A DNA stretch of 64,000 nt, from positions 528,105 to 592,104 of the forward strand of contig RPFO01000072.1 in the NCBI GenBank assembly GCA_009746045.1. Direction: 5' to 3'. Origin of the DNA: Mesostigma viride (lineage: Eukaryota; Streptophyta; Mesostigmatophyceae; Mesostigmatales; Mesostigmataceae). How positions within the stretch are numbered: the first letter of the stretch is position 1; the number at the start of each line of letters is the position of its first letter. Of this stretch, positions 12,151-22,617 are shown piece by piece. The notes under the pieces were generated by a model that was given only the letters and a program-made list of their open reading frames with translations, did no database searches and was not told the origin of the DNA. The translations under genes and the position numbers were made by a program.

Positions 12151-12732
12151 ATGGGTTGGGCCCAGGGAGATATAGATAACTTCCACAGGGTGGGAATATC
12201 AATGTATGAGGGGTCGACCACTTCGGTGCGCACTCAACACGGCATTACCCCACCATGCCCACTGCAGACCGGCGTCTGGCAGGGTTGCGTCCTGTCGCCG
12301 TACCTGTTAATTATTGTCGTGGATTATGTTATGCGCCAGGCACGTGCTCGCTTTGCTAGCATTGCAGGCCGTGCCCCTGGCCTAGCGATCACGAACGAGC
12401 TTGGGGAAGGGGGGCCGACTAACAAGCAGAATTTACTAGCTGACCTCATTTATGCCGACGACATCACGCTCATCGAGAAGCCGGAGTCTGCCCAACTTTG
12501 GCTGGACTGCCTGGCGCTCGAGGCTCGGGCGGTTGGTCTAGAAATCAGCCCCAAAACGGAGGCCCTGGCCCTCGGCATGGCAGGGCCCCCACCCACACTC
12601 CGCCTCTTAGACGATGCGGAGGTCAACTACCCTCCTTCAGGCCGCTTCCAGCTGCTCGGCAGTTGGCTTCCCGACTGCGAGGACGACATGACGACACGGA
12701 TCGGCATGCATGGCGTGGGCGCACCTCCATGA
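12151..12732 (+). pseudogene. Reverse transcriptase domain fragment (non-LTR type)
   Basis: Palm-domain fragment of about 190 residues with GVWQGC and the YADD catalytic box. It lacks fingers and endonuclease, and its coding continuation is frameshifted near 12712. It catalysed target-primed reverse transcription in the ancestral element; here it is a relic. Confidence 0.85.
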
Positions 12733-13399
12733 CCACCGCCGCTGGTGGAGCAACCCCGCCCTACCCCGGATCGTCAAGCGTGACCTCTTCAAGGTCGTCA
12801 TTCTGACGATCTTGACCTACGGCGCCGAGACGTGGGCACTGACGCAGGAGCTGGAGTAACGACTCGACGGCGCCGTCACCAAGATGCTGCGCCAGGCCCT
12901 TAACATCCCCTTTGGTTTGCACATTAGTAATGAGGATTTGTACGCTGATTTGCCCTATGTTTCCCACATTCTTAGGCACAGGCGCCTGGGCCTAGCCGGG
13001 CACCTGGCCCGCACAGATCAGGTGGATACATCAGATAGACTAGCTGGCACCAAGCCCGCCCAGCCTGGGCGTTATGTCCTCACCTGGCGTGCCCCCGCGG
13101 CCGCGCGCGGCAGGGCCGCTACCCGTGGACTTTTCGTGATAGACTCGGCATGGACATGTGCTACACTAGACGTGACGGGCTCACCCCCGGGCAGCCTCCT
13201 GGTTTGTCTGTAATATGGAGGCAGATGGTGCGCAAGGATAGATGGCAAGTAGTGATGAAGGAGACCACCCCCAAGCCTGTGGGGGCTCCGCGTGTGACCA
13301 AGTGTGGCATTCATAGCGATTCGGGCCGCGGTGCCCACACCCCTGTAACTAGGACCTAGATAGCTTATACCATCCATTCCATCCCATGTTCCCCTCCCA

Positions 13400-13456
13400 C
13401 TGAGGACTTATGCTCACGTGACGCAGTCACGTGTCTATTAATTAATTAATTAATCA
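13400..13456 (+). promoter_or_regulatory. LINE 3' hairpin plus (TTAA)n tail
   Basis: The last bases of the element contain CACGTGAC-GCA-GTCACGTG, a perfect 8-bp stem with a 3-base loop, followed within a few bases by (TTAA)n. The same hairpin recurs at 25.1 and 37.98 kb. In non-LTR elements such 3' structures can be recognised by the reverse transcriptase, but that role is inferred here. Confidence 0.6.
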
Positions 13457-13862
13457 ATGGGACCAATTTTCAGCTCATTCTGACCACGTATGTGAACAGC
13501 CATCACTTTTGTATGAAAAAAAAAATGCACGAAAATACGGTTTTATTCCAAATGGCTGCACCAATCACAACCTTGCCCACCACCAAGTGGGGCAAACAAG
13601 GTGCCAGCACGTCACTGATTATGCAAACTATCATGGTCTCAAAATTCAGGTCATTCTAAGATTGAATCATGGCATAAACTACTGCCATCAACTACCACCC
13701 TGTAAGCCATGCAACATGCAGGCAAAGGGGTTCCACCAATACATGCATAGACAATCCCCCTGCTGGGGCAGGGCAGAGTCAATAAACATCATGAAAGTAA
13801 AAATAAACAACACCATGGTCCTACCATGCAACACCCATGATGGCATGAGGCACCTAATAACA
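13457..13862. other. No gene seen
   Basis: AT-rich spacer between the retrotransposon tail and the PHD-finger ORF. A 121-codon open frame at 13509-13874 has no recognisable features. Confidence 0.4.
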
Positions 13863-13876
13863 CATGGCGGCTAGGA

Positions 13877-14772
13877 CTAGTCCTCATCTGAGCTGTCACC
13901 CTCCCCACAGCAGTTGGGGCAAAACCACGGTTCCCGTTCCTGGGGCAGGGTCTTGAGGGTGAGACCAACGCACAGCATGTGAGCCCCATGCCCATCCACA
14001 TCCGGGTAGTCGCACAGCAGGAAGGGGTTGGCGTCAGTGCTAGCCGCCCCCATGCATTTGATGCACAACACCCTGTCCACGCCATCATCAGAGCTGGTAC
14101 TGCTGGCATCTCCCCCCTCGTCCTCCCCGCTGGCCACATCCTCATAGCCGCATCCATGCTCGTACTTGGCGGCTGCCTCCTTCTCCTTGGACCAGTTCAG
14201 CCCCTTTGCAATCCGCGACCGCTTCTGCTGCCGTCTCTTGAAGTTAGGGTCCCGCTTGGTTTCCTGCTTCAGGGTGCGCTCCTTCCGCAACGTCTCCAGC
14301 TGGTCCGTCACCGCCTTGGTCACCGCTATGCCCAGCTTGGCCGCCAGCACTGACCACCAATCTTCTCCATCACGGGCCTTGAGCACGCCCATCATGCAGG
14401 CATACGGCCAACGCAAACCCGCAAAGCCCCCCTTGCCCCCTGGCACAAAGCCGATCTGCACGGAGTGGTGGAATTCATTCATGTTGGACGAGGCATCATG
14501 GTTGCAGCGGTCAAGCAGTGCAGGGTTCACATACTTCTCAACGGCGTTGTCCACCACACCACGCACGTCCACAATCACCCCCTTGCTGGTAGCCTCGGCA
14601 GGCGGCAGCCAGCGTCCTCCCTTCCAGCCCGGCCTGTTGCTGGTTCCCTTTGCCACGCCACACCAATCCTCCTTCGTCACCTCCTTAGTCTCCTTGTCCT
14701 TGTGGTGGTTGCAGTACGTCTCACACCCGTCGTGCTTGTTGAAACAGTGGTCTATCAGGTTGTGCACCCAAA
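13877..14772 (-). pseudogene. C-terminal half of Mutator-like transposase with PHD finger (split gene)
   Basis: About 296 codons continuing the ORF at 18094-16496. It opens with HNLIDHCFNKHDGCETYC and then EDWCGV, followed by VEKYVNPALLDRCNHDASSNMNEFHHSVQ. This is the region that, in Mutator-like transposase domains as I know them, follows the second catalytic Asp (CP..DSWCK..., LL.RC.H..TQN.NES.N). The C-terminal 65 residues hold a C4HC3 pattern: CIKC, LLCD, HMLC, WFCPNC, which is a PHD finger (histone-tail reader fold). An acidic tail (GEGDSSDED) ends it. No normal start codon is visible; the upstream frame runs into the palindrome at 14779, so this is the 3' half of an interrupted gene. 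Confidence 0.7.
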
Positions 14773-14778
14773 CTCACA

Positions 14779-16511
14779 TGTCCTCAATTGAGGACAAAAT
14801 CCTCCCAATAAGGACAGCACCTTCAGCAGCAGGTATTGGCGCGAAACCTTGGTCCCAACGGTCATCTGACCCTTTTCCCGCGAAAATGGACTCGGTACCC
14901 GGCGCGGCGCGGTACTGGGGTCGACAGGACCCGTCCGTACCTGTAAATTATGTGGTGGAGAAAAGTACCTATTTTGGTGGGAACGTTGCAATGCGTGCGT
15001 GTGTTCCCGCAAATTGCGGCTATGGGGTCGAGCCAGGTCCGAGGCTTGCCTGAACTATACAGGCGATCGTTTTGCCCCGGACCAAGACAGAATTATAGAT
15101 CGACATCTAGAGCTTCCGCCCAAGCTGTTTTTGGGGGGCATTCGCTTTTTATTCTCTAAAAAATTCTTTGATGAACGGAATTTGTCTAGTTTGCAGAAAA
15201 ACGGGAGGCGGCGTAGATTGCATGACAAGCCGGTATACTGCTCTGTGATGCGCGCTTTTTTCTTGACATTAGCAACGGATACCGTGAGGGTGGGTATTGT
15301 TACGCTTTCGGGTTCAAGGGCGAGTTCTGGGTACAAGTATTTTGGGCGGTTGGAAGCGTTAAATATACCCAGTTTTTATGTCGTCAGATCGTCGTTGCGC
15401 CTGGCGACGACGGCGGTGGGCGCGAGCCATAGATTTCATTTGCCGCAAGACTGGGTGCTGCCCGCGCGTCCCCATGCTTTCTTTTATAATTTTCGAGCCT
15501 TTCCGCGCATCTGGCCGGCTGGGAGCACGTCGAGAAGCCGTCTCCGGACATCATCCGCACCCGTTTCTTCATATAAATTGCGACAACACATGTCGTAGGT
15601 TGTTATTCGATTAAATTGTATGATTTCGATTGTGTATTATGCCCAGCCCCTTCATTTTCATGCCGCTGTTGAATGGGGAGAGGCGAGTGTTAGCTGGCCA
15701 CCGTTTTTTCCTTCCGTTCCGTCAATGCAAAGGTAATCGTTATCTGCATGGCCAACGCTGGCGTTAAAAGCAATGCCTTGCTTGCTATGGTAAGCGTAGT
15801 GTGGATAGTTTCTTGTTGCTGCCTTGTTGCTGAAAGTTTTTCCCAGGCTTTCTGGGATCTTGCCTATATGGTTTCTGACATATAACCCTTTTTCTAGAGG
15901 GAGCTAGGTAGAGGAGTTGACCTTGTCATGTTGGCATTCTGCTGCTGTGATAGCCTCTTCGTCTTTGCAATACCTATAATGAGCCCTTTATATTGCATGC
16001 ATGGCTCTAGTAAGGGTGCTAAAGCACCATGGTGTCACCTAAGCGTCCTACGAAGACCTAGGACCTTACTTGGCCACTGAAAACCTGTCCTTACCCTAGT
16101 TTGGCTTAGCTAGCTTTCCTTGTGCTCTGCCAAGTGCAATTGCTCGTATCGGGGTCCTGGCCGTCTGTCATAGCTTTCCGTGGGGTGGCCAAGCATGGGC
16201 AGCCCCGGGGTGGCTGCCACATGTTAGGGAGGTGTCCTATGGGTTTGGTGACCGCTTGTGGTCCTTGGAAGCATGGTCTTTATGTCTCATTCTCTCGTGC
16301 ATTCTAGTGGAGGGTTTTCCTTGGTTGCCGATGCAGGCCCCCCTGCACCTAACAATTCATAATTAAACTGGAAATGCGCACATATGGATGATGTTAAGCA
16401 TTGGAACTCTCAAACACATCATAAATGATCATGGTTCAAAGCCCCATGCTTACTTTTTTGTGTGTGAGAGAGTTATTAACAGTATTGCACTGTCCTCAAT
16501 TGAGGACAAAA
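14779..16511. mobile_element. 1.7-kb insertion flanked by 21-bp palindromic direct repeats
   Basis: Two identical 21-bp copies, at 14779-14799 and 16491-16511, contain the perfect palindrome TGTCCTCAATTGAGGACA. They bound the sequence that separates the two halves of the transposase ORF. The repeats could be a target-site duplication or the product of recombination between palindromes. The interior holds a hypothetical + strand ORF and otherwise no recognisable gene, so a non-autonomous element is possible. Confidence 0.6.
14999..15598 (+). CDS. Hypothetical 199-residue ORF inside the insertion
   Basis: An open frame without close similarity that I recognise. It is basic (KNGRRRRLHDK near the middle) and has a hydrophobic stretch AFFLTLATDTVRVGIVTL. 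Its first codons may be spurious. It is the only long plausible frame of the 1.7-kb insert, so if the insert is mobile it may be that element's product. It could equally be non-coding. Confidence 0.25.
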   Translation: MCSRKLRLWGRARSEACLNYTGDRFAPDQDRIIDRHLELPPKLFLGGIRFLFSKKFFDERNLSSLQKNGRRRRLHDKPVYCSVMRAFFLTLATDTVRVGIVTLSGSRASSGYKYFGRLEALNIPSFYVVRSSLRLATTAVGASHRFHLPQDWVLPARPHAFFYNFRAFPRIWPAGSTSRSRLRTSSAPVSSYKLRQHMS

Positions 16512-18094
16512 CTGTTGGGTGTCATTGCCTGTGACAGCCACTCCCCCTTCATGTGCCCATTAATGCGAATGCACCACCTGAAACTGGTACATATGTGGGT
16601 GATGACATCATCTGTGAGAACCTTGGGCAGCTTGGACAAGTGCTCCTTCCTTGCTTTCAGAAGTGAACCATACAGGCAGTTGCCTAATTTGTTCAGATCT
16701 TCCTGCTTGGCTGGCACGTGCTCCGTGAGCTTCTCCTGCACCACAGCGTACCAGGATGTGTCACCATCGCTGACCACCTCTGCTGCGTACAGGCGCTGCT
16801 GCCTTGGCTTAGCAGAATCCCCCCCCTCCCCTCCCTCCCCTCTCTCCTTGCACACCATGCCAATGTTGAGGCCATCCTGCAGTGACATGAGGTCATTTAA
16901 GAGGGCTACCGCCCCCCATGCCTCCATGCTCTTGCTGGACCCACCGTGATTCCGCCAGCACACGTGCTCAGCCACCTCATCATTGCTACCCCTTGGTTGC
17001 TCACACGTGGGGCACCACCTACCTGAGATGTGGATACCAACAACCTTCTTGCTGGGGCTATGGATCAAAAGCTGCTGCCCCCACAAACTCTTGAACCCCC
17101 TATTGGCCCAGCTCCCATCAAAGCTCACCCTGCAGCCCTGCCTACCCTTCCCATCCATCTTGAACCGCTTGCACTTCATCTCCATCTCTCGTACCGCCAC
17201 TCTGTTCTCCTTGATCACCTCAATCAGATGCTCCATGACCACCTGCTCCACAGCACGCACATCCTTATCCCACGTGTCGTGCCCACGTGGGAACCTAATG
17301 CCAAGCACGACGGAGAGACGCACAAGCTGTTGGCGGGACAAGCCAAAGAGCACACCTGCACACGCCAGCAGGCTGCTACAAGCATTGCGCCTCACACCCA
17401 GCCTCAAATCTGAGTTGGGCTGAAGAAGGGGAAAAGGCTGCCACCACGGCTCATTCTCATCACCCGCACCCTTTCCCCTCCCATCCGGGGCCGTGCTCAG
17501 CCTGGGCTTGCAAAAGGGATTGGTGCACCACAGCACAACATCCGAGCAGCTGCCCGCATCACGCTTTGGCTTCTCCAGCATGCCCAGCTTGAGAGTGAAC
17601 CCTAAACAGCATGGGCACGGGAGGGCGGCAGCCATGGCCTCCAGCCCACAAGAATCCACAATAAGCCGGGGCATATCAAAAGGCAAGCCCTTGTCCTCGA
17701 CAACGGGAGGCAGCACGACAGCATCTCTGACTTGTTTACCATGCGGCAGCACTTTCTTGGGCGACGGCCGGTAGTGTTGTGGAGGATTCCTCGCTCGCTC
17801 CGCACCGGGCAGCACTCCCTCGTCCTCGACAGATGGAGCACCACCCGAATCGCCACCAGCTGTCGCCGTCAGCCCTTCCACCACCGCGCTAGCAACCCAT
17901 TCTACCCGAGTCTGCTCATCCGCGGACTTACGAGGCCGCCCACCACGACGTTTGGCCTCATTTGTAGTCCCCGGCGGCCTGCCTCGACCCCTGCGCTCCT
18001 CAACAGGCGCAGGCAGCTCCACCCCGGATTCGTGTGCTGCGCGTTCTTTCTCCCTACGCTCACGTTGAGCTAGCGCGCGTCTATTTCTGGCCAT
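16496..18094 (-). pseudogene. N-terminal part of Mutator-like transposase with AT-hooks (interrupted)
   Basis: 532 codons from ATG at 18094. The N-terminus is basic and carries two AT-hook-like motifs (RGRGRPPG and RGGRPRKS), a minor-groove DNA-binding element. The middle has cysteine pairs (CPCC and CTNPFCK). The core then follows the Mutator-like transposase domain order: VSFDGSWANRG (first catalytic Asp), GRWCPTCEQ, CWRNHGGSSKSMEAWGA, VVSDGDTSWYAVV (second Asp), LGNCLYGSLLKAR, RWCIRINGHMKGEW. It stops at SFVLN exactly where the palindromic repeat at 16491 begins, and the rest of the protein resumes at 14772. Domain assignment is from recalled family features; a profile search would test it. 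Confidence 0.7.
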
Positions 18095-18136
18095 GATATT
18101 GCGCTAATGCTCTGACGTGCTGGCCGGGGTCAAAAT

Positions 18137-18736
18137 CTACTTGCGAGCCCTAGACGGTTTGAAGCCGGTGTATTCCCCCCTGGCGTCGGGCCAGCGCTCA
18201 TGAATGATCGTCTCTACCTCTTCGGGCAACTTTTTCGCTCCGCCCTTCTCGTCAAACCATTTCATTTCTTTGGCAAAATGCCGGTATGCGCCGTGCCTGA
18301 ATGCTTTGTTAGAGGCGTCCACCGTTTGCGGGGGGCGGTGATCCTCTGCAGCTGGGCGATTAATAAGCCATTTCCTACCCAGAATTGGGATTAGCGGGAC
18401 GTGCAACAATTTATTTTTACGCATCCACACGTACAGCTTCAATTGACAATCAACTTCCAGCTCTACGTCCGCGCAACTGTCCGCCATTTCCACCCCGCAC
18501 ACACTTTCCATTTCGCATTGCGAATTTCTGTGGTCCGGAGTCACTTTCGGTACCGGCGGGAATTTTTTGGCGCGAAATAATTCCGGTCCGTCCGGACCCC
18601 TTAAGCCGCAGTTTACGCACTTGCTGGTGTGAATCGTGCGGGGCAGGCCGCCATACGTGAGATCGCCATCTGAGGTGCGCCGTCGTAGCTTGTCACACCG
18701 GTAGCAATAGCGCAGGTTGCCTTCCGTCGAATTCAT
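18137..18736 (-). CDS. Zinc-ribbon protein, probable partner ORF of the transposon
   Basis: 199 codons beginning at ATG 18736, ending 42 bp before the transposase start, same strand. The N-terminus has two cysteine pairs, CYRC and CVNC, spaced about 30 residues apart, the pattern of a zinc ribbon or treble clef. The middle contains LKLYVWMRKNKLLHVPLIP and the C-terminus is basic (KPSRARK). I do not recognise the family. Tight spacing and shared orientation suggest a two-gene mobile element; the role (DNA or RNA binding) is inference. Confidence 0.5.
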   Translation of the reverse strand: MNSTEGNLRYCYRCDKLRRRTSDGDLTYGGLPRTIHTSKCVNCGLRGPDGPELFRAKKFPPVPKVTPDHRNSQCEMESVCGVEMADSCADVELEVDCQLKLYVWMRKNKLLHVPLIPILGRKWLINRPAAEDHRPPQTVDASNKAFRHGAYRHFAKEMKWFDEKGGAKKLPEEVETIIHERWPDARGEYTGFKPSRARK

Positions 18737-19188
18737 GATGATCTGAGCAATAAACAGTGAGCATCGGGGGCAGGGGGGGGGCGGTGGATTTCAGGGTTTT
18801 TAGAGCTCCGAAGCACCCACTAGCAGATTTAACGAGGAAATAAACCGAACTGAAAATTTTTCGGGAAAAGCTCGTGGTAATGCTAAAATAGACTTACCAA
18901 AGAAGAGAAATTCGCTCTCATCGCACGCGAACCCAGTGGTGGCTGGGCTCCCGCGATGGTGTGCTTTTTTGCATCTGCAGACAGCAGCCCGCAAAAGCCG
19001 GGTCGGCAGGCTCGTACCCACCCCCGCGCGAATTTTTTTTTCAGCTTGTAGCACGTCGGTAAAATAGAAAAAAAAATATCATGAGCGATCGCACATCTCG
19101 GAGCATGTGCAGCAAAATTTTCCAGTGTTAATGCTTAAATGCCTCCATCAAGGTCACCGCCATTAATTAAATCAGCCGACATAGCTTT
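18737..19188. other. Spacer upstream of zinc-ribbon ORF; no gene seen
   Basis: Contains a G-rich run (18769-18781) and short unremarkable frames. If the zinc-ribbon and transposase ORFs form a DNA transposon, one terminus should lie here, but I did not find a clear inverted repeat. Confidence 0.35.
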
Positions 19189-21035
19189 TTGGCCTCAATT
19201 TGCACCGAAATTTGGTCCGTACCGTCCAGCTCAGTCGGGCAAGTCGGAAAGAATTTTCCGGCCGGCTCTCCGCGGGAAAAGTTTGATGTGTCTCCAGAGC
19301 TGACCCTGGACCAAGCAATGGCCGTCCCTGGGCTCGGACTCCAGGTGTTGTCCGCGGTCCCCGTGCTTGACCGCGTGCGGCTGCGACACACATGCCGCAC
19401 TTGGCTAGCCGCAATCGACGAATCCTTCCTGGGTTTGACCGACATCTTTGCCGAAGATGCCGCCGGGATGGGTTGCGGGCCAGACATGAATGGGCTGGCT
19501 TGGCTGATGGACAAATGCCGCAAACTGACGGCGATAAGCGTGTCGGCGCGGGCGGATCACGAGGAACCCTGGGGCGAAAGGGACCGCATTTCCCTCACAT
19601 GGCCATGGGCTGCGGCAGACCGGTATGAGGGCAGAATCCGCGAAGGCTTGGTGGCCCTGGAGGACATCGCCCGCAAGTACCAGGGGCTCAAGTACCTCAA
19701 CCTGGCCGGATGCATGGACGTGACAGATGCCGGCTGAAGCGCGCTCGCGCGGCTGTGCTGTGGTGTGGAAGAACTGGATGTTGCCGGCTGCAAGTACGTC
19801 GGGGATGCTGGCATTACCGCCATGGCCGCGTCCTGCCCCGGGCTGCGGCGCTTGGCCACGATCTCCTCTTGCTATATGGTCGAAGACGCCGGCCTGATAT
19901 TTGTGAGCGAGCACTGCATGCAGCTGGAGGTCTTGTACGCCGACCGGCCGTACGTGCGGAGAGGACGATGGCGTGGTCGCCATCGCACACAACTGCCCCC
20001 TCCTGCGCCGCCTCACGGTGCCTAGTAGCGTGACGGACACTGGAATAATTGCGGTGGCGGAGCACTGTCCGCTGCTGGAGCACCTGCATGGGCATCCATG
20101 GTGGCGAAGCCACAGATAATGCCATCCAGCGGATCGTGGCTGGCTGCCCCCATCTGTCGCGGCTGGATGCCAACCATATTTATATACGAGACGAAAGCCT
20201 TTCCGAGCTCACAGAGAAGTGCCCTGGTTTGCGCCATCTAAACCTGGACAACTCCGATGTATCCGACATCGGCGTTGCAGCCGTGGGAAGGAACTGCCCA
20301 CAGCTGGAGTACCTGGCTCTCAAGTGGTGCAAGCAGGTTTCAGATGCCGGTATATTGGAGAAGTGGTGAGAAATTGGAAGAAAATGCGGCATCTGTACGT
20401 CCGGCCATTGGCGGCTGCTACTTGGTGACAGATGCTAGCATCTGCCGGTTGGCTGAGAACTGCTCAGGGCTGGAGGTGCTCCGCATCAGGGAAGCCAGCA
20501 TCACTCCAGCGAGTGTGGAGGCCATCGCGGCTCATTGCCCTGACTTGCGAGAGCTGGACATTGCCCACTGCATTGAAGGTCAAATGAGCCTTGCGGCCAT
20601 TGCTAGGGGGTGCAGGAAGCTGCAGTACCTGGACATCACAGCACCGCATGGTGTGACTGAAGAGGCGGTGCTTGCGGTCAGCCGGTACTGCACGCAGCTA
20701 GCTGCATTTCTTCTCAGCAGGACACCACCAGTTCTCCGAGAATTAAGACACTGCTGACGCTGATCGAGGAGAGGGGCCGCCAGCTACGTGTGTTGGACCT
20801 GGTGGAGGGCCTCACCACGGACAAAATCATTGCTTCTGTGGCGAAGTGGTGCCCCCAATTGAGAACGCTTTTGCTTTGCAACTGCCCCCACGTAACAGTC
20901 GAGAGCATAAAGCTTATTTTGCAGCACTGCTGCAAGGCACTGTGGCTGCTGGATATTGAAGGGTGTGGAGTGTCCTGTGCCACCGCTAGAATGCTGGACA
21001 GTAGCAAGTGCAGGGTCCAGTGGTCTGATGAATAA
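19189..21035 (+). pseudogene. F-box/leucine-rich-repeat (FBXL-type) protein, degraded
   Basis: An F-box-like segment (QVLSAVPVLDRVRLRHTCRTWLAAI, about 19340-19420) precedes at least ten cysteine-type LRRs with the form CP.LR.L.....(V)TD.G(I). Examples are LKYLNLAGCMDVTDAG, CPGLRHLNLDNSDVSDIG, CPQLEYLALKWCKQVSDAG and CPQLRTLLLCNCPHVT. FBXL proteins select substrates for SCF ubiquitin ligases. The frame is interrupted by TGA at 19735-19737, and frame changes occur near 19955, 20090, 20350 and 20745; the last frame stops at 21033-21035. No splice sites explain these breaks, and the neighbouring genes are heavily intronic, so an intron-poor (perhaps retro-copied) decaying gene is likeliest. Low-quality sequence is the alternative. 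Confidence 0.75.
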
Positions 21036-21199
21036 CCTTGCAGTGGTGCTCAAGCAATTTCTTCGCAGTGGGTGTGAAGCACTACACGCGGTTTGGTGTC
21101 ACAGCCGCCAGGTCTCTTAGGTAGACAGCTTGACAAACTGCATATTGATTGACATTACCCATTGATAGTAGCTCCGTTGAGGGTGAATCTTAGTGTTAA

Positions 21200-22400
21200 A
21201 TTAACTAATTAAAAACATAACTCCGTTGGGAGTACATGTAGCACATATCCCTGAGAAGGGGCTTATGGCTTCAGGCTTGTAATACCGACAGTCGAGGCTA
21301 CTTCCTGCAAGGGTAGGGTGTAAACTACACAAGCTCTGGGTGCACAAAGTGCACCTGCACCACCATGATGTATCAGAGCTCAAAGGCCTGGCATGGATGG
21401 GGTGGAAGATCATCATGGCTATACGTACAATGGCTACATAGGGCATGGCTTCTCAGCAGAAAGTAGCTCTCTGCATGAGCACAGCATAACTACTAAACAA
21501 AGCTAGGCATCATTTGGTGTGTGGCGCATCATAGGCACACATGTACATAGCTAAATAATGCAAAGTCATCAGCTAGTAGGGGGCCGGTAATAGGCGTACA
21601 TGTACAAGGCCACGGTGGCTACTAGGCCTAAGTACTATTCTACACTAGCTTCCACTGCTGTATTCCCCTATAAGCTGGGGTGGCTGAAGGTGCTGGGGCA
21701 GCGGGGGTCGCTTGCCAGGGCTTGTGGCCGACGTAGATGGCCGCCTCCTTCCAGTACACCGGCTTCCCCGCCGCGGTCTGCCGAAGCTGGAGGTAGGTCG
21801 GCCATAGCTCCCGTCGCCGTTGTTGCTGCGCCAGGGTCAAGTCGTCGTCCAGGGTGAAGTGAGTCTCCTCGAGCCGCTTGCGGCGTCTGAGAAACAAAAT
21901 CTTGTCCGCCGGGTTCTCAAAGATGAGTGCTCAGAAGCGGAGGCGCCCCCGCCTTAATACCCCGCGAGCGGGGAAGGCGGTGGGCCTCCACGGCTTGATC
22001 TCACCAATGAGGCACATGCGGCCAATTAAGGATTTCTCTCTCAAACGCCTGTGCAAGCTTCACGGAATTCTCACCTTCCACCAGGTCGAAGTTCTTGACG
22101 ATGACGTTATAAGGCTGCGCTTGTCGAGCTCGGCCTCCTCGCGGAGGTCGAGCGTCTGCTGCTTGAGCTGTGCTGGGACGGCGGAGGTGGTGTGTTGCTT
22201 GAGCATGTCCGCCCAGGTCTGGGTGGGAGGAGCATCGCCAGCTGCCAGGGCCAGCGGGGGATGCCGGCTTGGCGGCAATGTCCTTCACCGCCTGGGCGGT
22301 GAGGCCTGCGGTGCAGGCACTCGACGGCGATGGCGTTATCCTGGAGGCGCTTGTCGATGTCGCGGAGCTGGCCGGGCGGTGATGGGGTCGTAGTGTTAAA
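21200..22400 (-). mobile_element. LINE remnant with ORF1-like coding segments
   Basis: Minus-strand frames at 22288-22001 (NVIVKNFDLVEGENSVKLA) and 21897-21640 (FLRRRKRLEETHFTLDDDLT then QQQRRRELWPTYLQLR and GKPVYWKEAAIYV) look like the C-terminal part of a LINE ORF1/transposase-22-type nucleic-acid chaperone. The two parts are in different frames. At 21225-21265 is a motif (CTCCGT-GGGAG...ACACATATCCCTGAGAAGGGG) that recurs near 38335 and, diverged, at 23645, suggesting a shared 3' UTR. Non-functional. Confidence 0.55.
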
Positions 22401-22617
22401 TGGAGGGTGCTTATTCCATAAATTTAGGGTGATTCGTCATACAAACGGCGGGAAGCTATCGCAGTGCTCAGTGGTGCTTACAACTGGACACTCATGGCCG
22501 CTAGTAACAAAGCACGGATCAAGCGATTTTTTTCCAGCTAAGCGGACTACTGATTCCTGGAATTACAGCATGTAACTACCAGTGAACATTAATTGATCAA
22601 TTTAATTACATGGCCCA

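Larger units (their letters stand above)
12150..13456 (+). mobile_element. 5'-truncated non-LTR (LINE-like) retrotransposon with RT fragment
   Basis: Encodes the C-terminal half of a reverse transcriptase. It has QTGVWQGCVLSPYLL (block before the catalytic motif) and the catalytic YADD in LIYADDITLIEK at about 12449-12484. Downstream is the typical LINE segment with LTYGAETW (about 12817) and HRRLGLAGHLARTDQVD (about 12980). The frame is broken near 12712, where a small indel relative to the copy at 22.6 kb turns the end into a premature stop, and by a TAG at about 12857. The 3' end carries a hairpin and a (TTAA)n tail at 13437-13456. The 5' end begins abruptly after a poly-A stretch (12122-12134), so the N-terminal part is missing. 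Not an active copy. Confidence 0.85.
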
